64,000 bases of DNA from Tubulanus polymorphus. Lineage: Eukaryota > Nemertea > Palaeonemertea > Tubulaniformes > Tubulanidae. The translations under genes were made by a program, and so were the position numbers. The DNA lies in the NCBI RefSeq assembly GCF_964204645.1, contig NC_134026.1, positions 372,001-436,000 on the forward strand, in the 5' to 3' direction. This document shows positions 38,431 to 64,000 of this stretch, piece by piece (position 1 is the stretch's first letter; each line of letters opens with the position of its first letter). The notes below the pieces were generated by a model that worked only from the letters and a program-made list of their open reading frames with translations, was not told the origin of the DNA and made no database searches.

Positions 38431-40988
38431 ATTTCAACTTGATCGATAGAATAGCTAGGAAAGCATAGAAGAGCTCAAAGGATGTGCTTTTTAATTTCAT
38501 TATGGGTTTAGTATGAATAGCACAATACTGCAATTCAGAAATATTGCACTATTTATGCCTTACCAGTGGCTGAAGAAATTATTTTTTCCAATTGGAAGTA
38601 TGTCTATAATTTGAAGCACTTATTTTACCGATCAATCCCAGTTTCTCATTGTAGAAGCTAGAATTCACTGAGTCCTGAAAGTATAATAGCAATAGTATCT
38701 TAGATTAGAATTCTCTGAAGAATTGAATACTCAGTTAGATTTATTTGTTGTTGACGTGTGTTGTACCTAACTAATTTGTTAAGTTGCTGTGATAAATCTG
38801 TATCGTCCTTAGGCCTTAGGCTTAGTAGTGTTGTAAATGTAAGCGCTTCTGTCAGAAGACAACAGTTGTTGTTAGTTGAGAATTTCCAGACGCAGCAACA
38901 AGCGCTCAAGTGACAAGTTCGATCAAGTTAGTTGATACAGTATTACACCTGAAATTATTTCTGAATTGTGAAATCAAATTGAAAGTTGTACCAAAACTCC
39001 CTTTCATGCATTTCATGCAAGTGGGCTTGGCTTCTTAGAAACTCACTCACCTTTGACTTGTTGTTATGAAAAGGCACCGATCTCTGGGGCGATGGGCTTA
39101 GGATACAGGTAGGCTACAGTTCATAGATCCTGGTTATTCTGTAAATATCAGAGTCGATAAAATACTGTCTTGCTACTGGTAAGTTTAAAAAGGTAATTGC
39201 CGCCACTGGCTCCACACGACACGGCAACATGACAAATAGAAAACACTAACAAACTTCTTTTTTTTCAATGTAAAAGTTTGAAACCTTTTGACACTGTATG
39301 GATATCGAGAGTTAGGCTATATCCTAATCCGATCCGACGAGTGTGTGACAGCAGCTGATACTATCTATCTTATCAATTTGTAAAACGTCTTAGTAACTAA
39401 AGACGTTATTGATGCTAAGCTAAAAAAAATTCGTATCTACGAAATGAAAAAATAAATATTCAAACGTGGAATTTATCAGCATCTTTTGTAGGTATATACA
39501 TAGAAACTACAAAAATATGATATATGTTTTTTCATCAGCATGGTTCTATTTCTACCAGTTCGACATGGCGCTGAGTCCACACGCGCCATTTCAGGCGATT
39601 AGTCCACTCACGTCAAACTATATTTGTCCAAGTTCTCGAGAATTTGAAGAGGACTCCCCTAAGAAATAACTTCTCTTCGCAAAACTGCCATTCGCATCAA
39701 ATCTCGGATTATCTTTGATTTCTTGTAAGTTACAATTTTATTTTTTCACTCTATTTTTGTCAATAATTTAATGAGTTATTTGCTGGTTAAATGAACGGAG
39801 AAGGCTAATTACCGCTGTCATAGTGTCAAGTTCAATTCAATTTAGTAGTTATTACTGACACTGTGTAATTAGAGAGAAATAGTACTGAACTGTACTACTG
39901 TATTTTTGTGATATTACAGAAAATAAGATTCCCCTGCAGTGACAGCCCTTAATTGTTTGATATCGGAAACTGATACAAAATAACCTTTCTGAGCGAGTAC
40001 AAAATAAAGGAATGGTGGCCTTTTGGCTTTTTTTAGAAATAGAATTCTGTTTTGATTTGAGTTTCTAAAAAATTCTGTCTTTCATCAAAAGTGACAACAG
40101 TATCTTTTACCCTGCCCGTAGCCGTGGGGCCTGGAGTTACTAAAGTTGTTATTAACAGATCAGTAATTTTAGAGGTGCCTAGTCGATTGACAATTGTGAC
40201 AATAGTTTGACCTAGTGAAAAATGGGTAGGCCTACAGTAACTGTGCATAAAAATATATGCACTATCAGTAATTGCTTGCAGCAGTGTCACATCTGACATG
40301 CAGCATTATGAGTATTGTAAAAAATAGACTTTAATTATAAGAAGAGAGGGGTCATGTAGTTTATTAATGGTGTGATAGACGTGAAATCCTCATTCTTCCT
40401 CTGTATTTCACAGTTGTGAAGGCTCCCTGCTCTCTTATACACTGATTATATTGTTGAGTTATGATATGTTATTTTAGCCCTGACATAATGAACGTTTCCC
40501 TTCGATATTTAAAAAGAATCAATTCCCACAATCAGACCTAACGTAAATAAGATTTTTTTGTAGTAATATTGATAAATAGAAAGCAATGATTTAGCTGTAT
40601 GTATGGGATATTTGTGTCAGATTGTCAGAATAGTGTTTGTTCAAACCACTTAAAACTATGACGTTCTACCACAGAAACAATTTAAACAATTCGATGATCG
40701 TTGATATTTGAGTTTGAAAAAAAATCCCATACTTTGGTATAAGCCTATTTGTTTTAAATTTGATACTCAACCAGGCACTTTCTGGAGAATATGACTTACT
40801 AGAGACTTACTAGATTGATCACCTGAAATATGGTCTGGTCTATTGGTCCATTAAAATGTGGAACAGACCGATTTATAAGGGACTTATCACTTGTGTTGAG
40901 GTTTGGTCCATTGTAAGTAAGAATGGACTGAGTTTAGAAACACAGCTACGGAGTGAAGTGGCTTCAACTTGTCTGTGTAATAATACAC
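38431..40988. other. Gene-poor region upstream of PTK2
   Basis: No gene, RNA or tandem array could be supported. Open frames at 38700-38909, 39466-39669 and 40033-40299 lack splice context and family resemblance. Confidence 0.4.
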
Positions 40989-41131
40989 CTGGGCTCGGTT
41001 TCATAGATGTGGAAGAAAAATTGTCTCTGGGAACATTTTGAAATTTGTCAGTTATTACCATAGTTTCTCATTGTAACCATGATTTACCCCAAGGGATAAC
41101 TTTGATACTCAGTCTATGAAACCAGGCCCTG
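40989..41131. mobile_element. Repeat family D, copy with terminal inverted repeats
   Basis: Starts CTGGGCTCGGTTTCATAG and ends CTATGAAACCAGGCCCTG, with TTTGAAATTTGTCAGTTATT inside. Related copies are at 52449-52613 and, degraded, at 20215-20336. No clear target duplication was seen. Confidence 0.65.
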
Positions 41132-41829
41132 ATGTCTCAGAATGTTTGGATTTTGTTAAAAGTGCTAATGATTTAAATGCCAAACGCTTGAGATAGAAAT
41201 TAGAAGTACGTGTGATACTCAGACGGCTCATGGAATTCTGATCAGGAGAATTTTGATGATGATATTCTATGTTTTTGTAGTTGTCATGATATCATTTATA
41301 TTTATGAGTTGTACATCTTCATGTATGTGTGTAAACTTTGTGTTTCTTCCTCGGTTCGCTGTAAGTTTAAACAGTTTATTCCGCTAATGATAAGCGCTAT
41401 AATACCTGCGTGCAGTGCAGTGTTTGTGCCTCCGCGTTAATTCTACATTCAGCAGCAATTAGTTCAACAAATTCAGAGACTCTTCACAAATCTCTTGAAA
41501 CTTCGATAGAAAAGAAGTGAAAAAAACAACGCTCAGATTTGTCACTGAATTATGGAAGAGAATGTGAAGATTTGACAGGAAATGATGGAGAAGTATTGAT
41601 AGAGTGTTTATTACCTGTAGCACACACTGGTAGAGTTCAGGGTTGTAGCTCTATAGTGGTGTAGGTCTACCCTTACTGTCGGTATGCATACAGCTACTGC
41701 GCGATTATATACTAAAAACTACCTCTTTTTATTGTGGATTTAACAACAGAAATTCGTCGTAGTTTGAAGAGATTTTTGATAGTGATTTAACGCGATGTAG
41801 TCGCGATGTAGTCGCTGCTTGTTTTCAAT

Positions 41830-56463
<14,634 letters not shown>

Positions 56464-57167
56464 CGACAGACAGAGATTGAAATGAAGTGATCAGCCAGAT
56501 ATGCATTATTAACACTGAAAATAATGATTATGTTTTATACAGACAGACAATAATAGGGATCATCCATTTACTGCATACTCCTTCTCTAGCCCCCTATATG
56601 CATTTTTGAGCATTAGTAGATTTTATTTATTCCCCTCCCCTGCCGTATATGTAATAGATGGATCATCCCTGATAATTCCATAGATATTCAAAAAAGGCCA
56701 TATTTTCAGTAGAATTCTATATATGTTTGCTTAGTTCATTGCCATAGTTGTAGCATATACTGCGTAGAGGAGGCATGGATGAAAGTCTTCCTGTTTTCAG
56801 TCCCTGAATTTATACAAGATCAAAATGAATTTATATTTTAGTACAAGGTAAATAATACGCATGACTTGTTGCGCACTTAGAGCTTAATTTTTGCTATCTA
56901 GAAGCTTTTTGAAGATCCGTCTTGTCGAGTGGAATCCTGAAATTAAAGCAATAGTTGTTGTACAAGAAATGAATGATGATTATTGAAAAGATTTATTCAT
57001 CAGTTAAAATTACAAAGTAAAATGTATTTGAATGTTGAAGTATTAATGTTACTAGATGGCGCTATAAGCACAATTGAATGTCACCCCTGGAATATAATAT
57101 TAAACTGTACGCAATTTGTATAAATTATATACTTTCATTCGATATGAAATTGAAATTGTAAAATAAA
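56464..57167 (+). other. Probable FAK 3' UTR
   Basis: No gene in this stretch. AATAAA at 57162-57167 is a good candidate polyadenylation signal, giving a 3' UTR of about 720 bases. Confidence 0.6.
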
Positions 57168-58286
57168 GAAGTATAACGTGTTTTTGTTGTTGAGGGTTCT
57201 GATTTATTGCTCATGGAGGATTATTAGCCGAAGTCCATTTTGCAATCGCATATGAAACTTCCTTCCTTTGGTTGAAAATAACTTCAGATAAGAATGAAGC
57301 TTAGTTTCTCTTTGAAACATGTGTAGCCTGGTTTAAGTTTTCCAGGAAACTGCAACTGATTCAATTGCCAGGGATCGTAAATAATTCACGGGCTGCCCGG
57401 TGAAAAGCGAGCTGTAAAATAGACATTAACAAAACAGATCTGTTAATTACGTCAAAAAGTGAAACATGGTCTCGGCAATGTTTTGGTCCGACCAAGGCCG
57501 ACCCAGTTCCCCCGGCCATGTTTTTTTGTCATTGTTCGGAAGGTCTACCACATTTCGGGTTTGCATGCAGACTTTTCGGATTTGTCTGCCCAGGTCTTGT
57601 TAGCGTTTTGAATACTAATTGGTGGTTTCCTTAGGAGATTATCGATGGAGTTTCTTTTTTGTATCCTAATATTCATCCACTTTTTTTTAAACAAAAAATA
57701 TCCAGATCTTCACGAGTCAGATTCTATTCGTGACTACCGTCCATCCGGGTTGTGTATCGTTTTTGGAGCACGCGGATCCTCCGAAATTCTGCCGTTTCTT
57801 GTCTAATCTAATCATGAGGATCTAACCACAATCAGTTCACACTCTACACAAAAATCCTCACATTGCGGATTGCAAGTACTCGGACTCATTTGGTCACCTG
57901 TATTCCAAACCCCATTTACCAACTGCATTTATCCCATTCCAAAGTTTGAATACTGCCGCTGCGAAATGGACACATAGACTTCGATATCCTTGGAGCCATC
58001 CATCCCAATTCAATGCAATAAATTTATTGCTCCTAAGTTACAGGCAAAACAAATTAATGGGTTTCACAAATCTCTTCTTCATCAGGCTTAAATGAACTCA
58101 TGCACCCCTCCCATGTCACCCTCTCTATTAGGTCAGATCAGGTTCACTATTAACCCAGCAAAAGGTGACTATAACCTAAACTGTTGAATCTGGGGTCTCT
58201 AATCCGCTCTATACCATTCTATTTACTAGCCTTCCCCTGGAAGAGGAGGAGTCTCACAGCTCATATTTTATGTTATAAGCTGCACA
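57168..58286. other. Intergenic region between FAK and RAD54B
   Basis: No gene or repeat array identified. It should contain the RAD54B promoter and 5' UTR. Confidence 0.5.
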
Positions 58287-61200
58287 ATGAGGCGCTCCAG
58301 TGCACCAAGTCAACTAGCTTCAAAAAACAAACGAACATTTATGCCACCTCTATTAATGTCGACAGTGGCCGGACCTGGTTCAGGACTGAGTAAACCAAAC
58401 CTCAAACAACAACAACAGGCTGAAAAACATAAACTTGATGAGACCCAAGAGATGAGACCCGGAGCCAATCAGACTGGCGATCATGATTTGCAGATTTCCA
58501 CGCCTGATGTTAAGAAAATAAAATTGGGTCCTTCATCAAATACAGAAAACACTGCTGCAGGATTTCATCATCAGCAGAAACCAAAACCTGCAAGATCTTC
58601 ATTTATATCACCATTGATGAAACCGCAGCTTGAGATGAAGACTCAACTTAAACCTGCTTCAGCTCAAAGTGAACCAGGTATGTGAATCAAACACTGGTAT
58701 GTGAATCACACTGATACGTGAATCACACTGATATGTGAACACTCATACACTCAGTGTAACTCAACCAGGACTACCAGAACTAGATCTAGTTCTGGTATAA
58801 TCAACTGAAAATGTACATGAAAACCTGGTTCATGAATCATATTTTGCTTCACGAATCGGAATCCACTCAGTTATTGTATTATTTTTAGATCCGCAGCCGA
58901 AAGTTCAAAGTATTGAAAATACAGAATTACCTTCTAAATATTACAGTGTTATGTGGTGCAAGTTATCTCGAAAAAAGGTACCGAAATAGAAAACGTTCTA
59001 GCGCTGTATCAAACTATTTCACTTGAAATTAGAATTTCCAGAACTTTATTAATATTCTTGGGTTTTTTCAGCATAAAAAATGGGAAGGTGATGGTAAGTA
59101 AGTCAAGTCGAACAAATTCAAGTCCCAAAAACTCTAAAACAGATTAACTGAATTTGTGAATTCGAGTATAAAGGATTTGATTAATGACTGCAATTAACTG
59201 ATATCTATCTCAGTGTTAAGTTAAATAAAAACCCACAGTTAGGTCTGTAAAACAGTTTATTTTCCTGACAGTTTCAAAGCTATAACTATAAAGCCCAATC
59301 ATCAGAGGAACAAAAACACAATAATGATTTGATGTATTTCAGCTGTGCTTATTGCTCGAGGACGATCTGTCATCTTACAAGATCTTGAAGGAAAAGAGTA
59401 TGTTGCTTTTAATTGTTAAATCAATCTGTTCTGATCGACAATTTCATCTGAATTCACTCATAAAACAAATCATTTTAGGATTGGAAAAAGTTCAGGCTTC
59501 AAACCGACTGAATTGTCAACTTTGAAGGGAGGAGAAACATTAGTGATTGGAGGCAAAGAGATTGAGGTGTGTAGAAATTAAACTTAGCTTGAGTTGAGTT
59601 GAATTGGAGACTTCATTAATTGAAATTTAACTCGACTCTTGATGAGATGCACTATGATTCCTTTTTCAGGTTATGGGGGATATTTCTGCTGACGCTTTTC
59701 ATTCTGGAAAATGTTTTCAAAGTTCGTGTTCGACAAAAAACATCCAACCGTCTGTTGTTAAACAACAAGGTACAGTTATTATCCACATTCAGCAATAATT
59801 CTCAACACGAAATATAATTGTTTTCTCACGAATTCTCTTGTTTTTATAGCAGTTTCTAAACCATTCATGAAACCGAATAAAGTCGGTCAGGAATTACAAC
59901 CAACTGAGGTTTGTTAATACGTGTCCAAATATCCATTCTAATTTCTCACTTTTCTCATTCTTATGATTTGTTATTGATTTATTCAGAATGTAAAGTCAAC
60001 TGTTTGTAAACATAGACATGATCCTACAGCTCCCGGAGCGCTAGTCATGCCGCGACCAAATAAGACTCATCAGGTTTGATAATTTAAAGTTATTAACTGA
60101 AATCATACTGTGAACTGGGTCCAATTTACATAAATTTTGAATTATTGTTGGAGATATTGAAAATATGAATTGACCAATAACAGAAATGTGATATTGAGTC
60201 TGGAGCAGTGAACTAGCTCCTGGCGCAATGGGAGCTCTTATAAATTTCATAGATACTATTTTCTTTTAGCGAGAGAATGATAAGTTAAATCAGTCGATTA
60301 TTGATGTAGTGGTCGACCCATATTTGTGCGCTCATCTGAGACCACATCAGCGCGAAGGAGTCATGTTTCTATATGAATGTATGATGGGTATGAGAGATTT
60401 CCCTGGAAAAGGAGCAATTCTCGCGTAAGTTTTACAATCATACGTACAGGGGTTATTCATCAATAGGAAAAGTAGAGAAAAGTGACCCCCATGAAGCTGG
60501 CTCCTGGTTCCTGGTTCCCGGTTCGGCACCCAATTTAGTGCCCGATTTAGACCCCCTTCTCCAATGGATTCTTAAGGCAAACTTGGAGGGTATTTTCACA
60601 GGTCCAGACTCTGCCTTTCCACTGACTTGCCCATTAGAAATTGTTAAAATCAGCAAACCTTAGAACATTTGACACTTGTCCTTCCAGAAATTACAAAATC
60701 TCTAACACTGAGCTCCACCTACAGCTTATGGTGTGTGTTTTATGCAGAAATGCCATCCCTTTTCATTTGAGCCCCTGCCCCCAAATTGTTCTAGATCCGC
60801 GTGTGATTTATAATCATTGTTCTTCTCATTCACCAGTAGTGAATGATGTTTTGTATGTTTCAGTGATGATATGGGTTTAGGAAAGACTCTACAATGCATA
60901 ACACTTACTTGGTACAGTTTAACTATTCATTCTGACGATATTTCTATCAAGAATAAACAACATACGATATTTGATTTTGATTTTAATTTCAGGACATTAT
61001 TAAAACAAGGTCCATACGGAGGCCGACCTACAATCAAACGTGTCTTAGTCATCGCTCCTGGGAGTTTAGTTAAAGTAAAGTTAAACATTGATGATTCAAT
61101 TTTGCTTTGTGGCAAAAGACAATATCGACTTGTGCGCTAACCAGAAATTTAAAATTTTTCAGAACTGGAGGCGTGAATTCAGAAAGTGGCTCGGAACTGA

Positions 61201-64000
61201 AAGAATATCAGTTTTTGCCGTCGCTCAGGATAACAGAGTGGAGGTGTATAATCAGGCAGAGAGGGGCTGAATAGAACCAGGACCCAGTTCCACAGTTGTG
61301 AGTGAAGATTTGACTCAGAGTTAACTCATTGAAAATGAACTAATTTTAACTCAGAGTTAACTCTAACTCATGACTGTCGAACTGGGTCCAGTTCCACAGT
61401 TCGGGGGTTTAATTGAACTCGAGGATGAATTTATTTGAAATGAACAAATTTTAACTAAAATGTTAAATCTACTGTGAATTAATGGAACTGTGGAACTGGT
61501 TCTTGATTTATATAAACAGGAATTTCGAGAAATCAAGAATATTTTTGAATTGATTTGTAGGAATACATGAAGACAGCGATCTACCCGGTGCTTGTCATAT
61601 CGTATGAAATGTTTGTCAGATCGTATGAAATTATAAAGAATGTGAGATTTGATTTAGTCGTCTGCGATGAAGGACATCGTCTAAAAAACTCTTCTATTAA
61701 AACTACTTCAGTGAGTATATTTTACCCTTAGATCCATCAGTCTAGTGTTCTAAACACATGTGAGACCTGGATGTTCAAAAATCGGAAAATATAGTAATTA
61801 GAGCTTACAGCGGATTGATTCCTGCGTCAACATTTCCCACTTTTTCTTAAATTCAGTTAATCTCAAGTTTGGCGACGAGTCGTCGTGTCGTTCTGACTGG
61901 AACTCCGGTACAAAATGATCTTCAGGAATTCTATTCGATTGTTGAGTTCTGTAATCCTGGATTACTGGGTAGCAGTTCGGCGTTCCATCGACTATACGAA
62001 GCGCCGGTAGTCGCAGCTCGCCAGCCCGGAGCAACGCCGGAGGAGGTTATACTCGGAGAGAATCGTGCTAGTGAATTAGCGCGATTAACTTCACTGTTCG
62101 TTCTGAGGAGGAATTCAGACATTAATAATCAGTATTTACCTCCAAAAGGTTTGTCAATCAGATTAATGTCATTTAATCAGAAATCAGATTTCTCGTATAA
62201 ATTTTGCTGTTGTTGAAAATAAACTTATACACTGGAACCTCGTTTCAACGTGCTTCATGAGACTGGAAAATCTGTTTGTTGCAGCTGATAGTTCGTTGTA
62301 TACAGTGTGAAATTAATTGATTTGTCTCCTGAGAAAATCTGAGTTCATTAAATATAAAAAAATGTTTTATCCAAGGTTCATATTTTCCTTGTTTCAGTTG
62401 AATCTGTGATATTCTGTAAACCTAGTCCGGTTCAGCTGTATTTGTATAAACAGCTGATAGTCTCGAGGTTATTTCGATCTTGTGTGTCGATGTCCACAGA
62501 TCCCGGAGCTCATCTCGTCTGTATCTCATCGCTGAAAAAACTCTGTAATCATCCGAAACTAATCTATGATAAAACTGATAGTTCTGAAGACAGTCAGGTT
62601 CGTGAATAGAGCTGTCAATTTGTACGCAGTCAAAAGGGTTCTTATAGATCAGGGAAAATCAGAAAATTCCAGATTTATTTAAGCCTTTGCAGGGAAAATC
62701 GGGGAATTCTAACTTTAGTCTTGATAGTCTTTGGTGTCCTGTTGTTCTTACTGGTAACAAGTGGTACAAGGAACCATTTGATAAGAATCATTCCCCTGTG
62801 AGGATATCTTATAATCTAATCAGGGAATATTTTTTAAGGGTCAGGGAAATATCAGGGAATTGATCATTCATTGATCTCAGGATCTGTAATAACCATGGAG
62901 AATTTTAAGGATATTCTATTGCGATGTTTTCAGGTAATGGATGGGTTGACGTTTCCGGATGAATTTGATGCAGATGTTTTAGGTCTGGAATACAGTGGTA
63001 AACTTGCTGCATTAGATCAGCTATTGACATCTCTACAGGAAACCAGTCCGAATGAGAGTATTGTATTGGTATCTAACTATACACAGGTACCTACAGAGAA
63101 ACCTAGAATTGTTTTATGAGCTGAACATTATTCTTGAAACTGATTCTGTTATGCGATGATTTTATTTCTAGACGTTAGATGTTTTACAGCAGTTATGTAA
63201 AGAAAGAAATCACTCGTTCCTTCGTTTAGATGGACAAACTCCTACGGCTAAACGTCAACAATTAGTGGAACATTTCAATAGCTCTTATTCTGATACATGT
63301 GAGTATTTACGTTGTTTAGGGAATCTGTAGGAATGTATACATTTGGTGGCCTTTCTTCTAAGTCTATATGTATTTTCAGTTGTATTTCTGCTCAGTTCTA
63401 AAGCTGGTGGAGTTGGTTTGAATTTAATCGGAGCCTCGAGACTCGTGTTGTTTGATATAGACTGGAATCCTGCTAATGATTTACAGGTGATTGTCTACTG
63501 AAATCTGTGCTCTGAGAATCTGTTGAAAATCGATATTTTGAAATTTCGGAAAATGAGTTGAATATTTTTGTAGGCGATGGCTCGTGTTTGGAGAGATGGT
63601 CAAAAGAAAACAGTTCATATTTACAGATTCCTTACTACAGTAAGAAGATTGTTTAAACAAGTTTTCCATTTCACTCTCAAATTCCAGTTGAACTAAGAAT
63701 TTCAGATAGATATTCAGTATTTTTTTTGTTTGTAGGGAACAATAGAAGAAAGTATTTATCAGCGTCAGATTAGTAAACAGGGTTTGAGTGGAGCAGTTGT
63801 TGATTGTCGTATATCGTCTGCCAATGTACAGTTCTCTAAAGAGGATCTGAAGGTTTGTACTGTGCATTGACTATACAGCCATTTCTATATTACAGTACAT
63901 AGGTCCTACTAGCTGTAAAACCACCTGATCAGTTTGATGAATTTATCACATTTTGTGTTTCAGGATCTATTCACATTAAGAGAATCAACTAGTTGTTATA
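58287..64000 (+). CDS. RAD54B: DNA repair and recombination protein RAD54B (3' end missing)
   Basis: Nuclear SNF2-family ATPase that remodels DNA with RAD51 in homologous recombination. Exons in frame: 58287-58677, 58889-58977, 59072-59093, 59343-59397, 59479-59566, 59670-59769, 59850-59908, 59987-60073, 60270-60424, 60864-60911, 60993-61074, 61163-61243, 61561-61710, 61857-62148, 62398-62597, 62934-63086, 63172-63298, 63380-63486, 63574-63639, 63736-63852, 63964 to window end. The N-terminus, [10 protein letters not shown], and the block [20 protein letters not shown] are RAD54B-specific rather than RAD54L. The Walker A block is DDMGLGKT (about 350-357). The DEGH box is at 455-458. [26 protein letters not shown] and ARVWRDGQ are the later helicase motifs. 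A few residues of the C-terminus lie beyond the window. Exon 3 is only 22 nt. Confidence 0.96.
61280..61501. mobile_element. Two overlapping family C palindromic units (RAD54B intron)
   Basis: Unit one (61280-61389) runs from GGACCCAGTTCCACAG to GAACTGGGTCC. Unit two (about 61384-61501) starts GGGTCCAGTTCCACAG and ends GGAACTGTGGAACTGG. They share the middle terminus. Same family as 2532-2643. Confidence 0.7.
62640..62875 (+). repeat. Dispersed repeat family E, copy 2
   Basis: Shares AACAAGTGGTACAAGGAACC, TTTGATAAGAAT and several CAGGGAAAAT motifs with 25640-25860. It lies in the RAD54B intron before the exon at 62934. Confidence 0.6.

Overview
This is animal nuclear DNA. Genes are split by many short GT-AG introns, the sequence is AT-rich, and the proteins are clear bilaterian families. 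The mix (a PIWIL1-type Piwi, an invertebrate DEG/ENaC channel, a single PTK2/FAK, abundant short inverted-repeat elements and minisatellites) fits a spiralian invertebrate such as a mollusc, annelid or brachiopod. That placement is inference; no species can be named from the sequence alone. There is one 100-base assembly gap at 23850-23949.

Layout. At 1-3.5 kb there is no gene, only a 70-bp tandem repeat, a (TA)n tract, a C21 run and a pile-up of inverted-repeat elements. Between 3.5 and 10.4 kb lie three closely packed minus-strand housekeeping genes: PWWP2-type chromatin reader, EXOSC1 (exosome cap) and CHMP7 (ESCRT-III). CHMP7 is head-to-head with a plus-strand vitamin K epoxide reductase (10.95-12.03 kb). 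COQ5 (13.9-16.0 kb) and a DEG/ENaC channel (18.0-21.4 kb) follow on the minus strand. A complete 16-coding-exon Piwi gene occupies 24.1-32.3 kb on the plus strand. Downstream, on the opposite strand, is an unrecognised 149-residue RG-rich ORF (34.8-35.2 kb). A gene-poor stretch (35.3-41.8 kb) contains a ~560-bp near-perfect hairpin. PTK2/FAK runs from 41.8 to 56.5 kb in about 28 coding exons, and RAD54B starts at 58.3 kb and leaves the window unfinished.

I reconstructed the exon chains by eye from splice sites, reading-frame phase and family conservation. All nine recognised genes keep frame through every junction. Seven complete models give 198 aa (EXOSC1), 441 aa (CHMP7), 214 aa (VKOR), 309 aa (COQ5), 574 aa (DEG/ENaC), 875 aa (Piwi) and about 1133 aa (FAK). 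The PWWP2 model is 587 aa with an uncertain start. The genes do not form a pathway: they cover chromatin, RNA decay, membrane remodelling, quinone chemistry, ion transport, piRNA silencing, adhesion signalling and recombination.

The most unusual features are these. (1) A FAK intron carries a tandem array whose ~54-bp unit duplicates the end of the preceding exon with its splice donor and a usable acceptor, creating seven potential 13-nt microexons. (2) COQ5 intron 1 appears to use a GC-AG splice pair. (3) A symmetric 39-nt cassette exon in FAK lies just after the autophosphorylation site. (4) Several small DNA-transposon families have readable target-site duplications, including two 6-bp-TSD insertions in and beside the Piwi gene. 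(5) A long hairpin and an RG-rich ORF lie just beyond Piwi.
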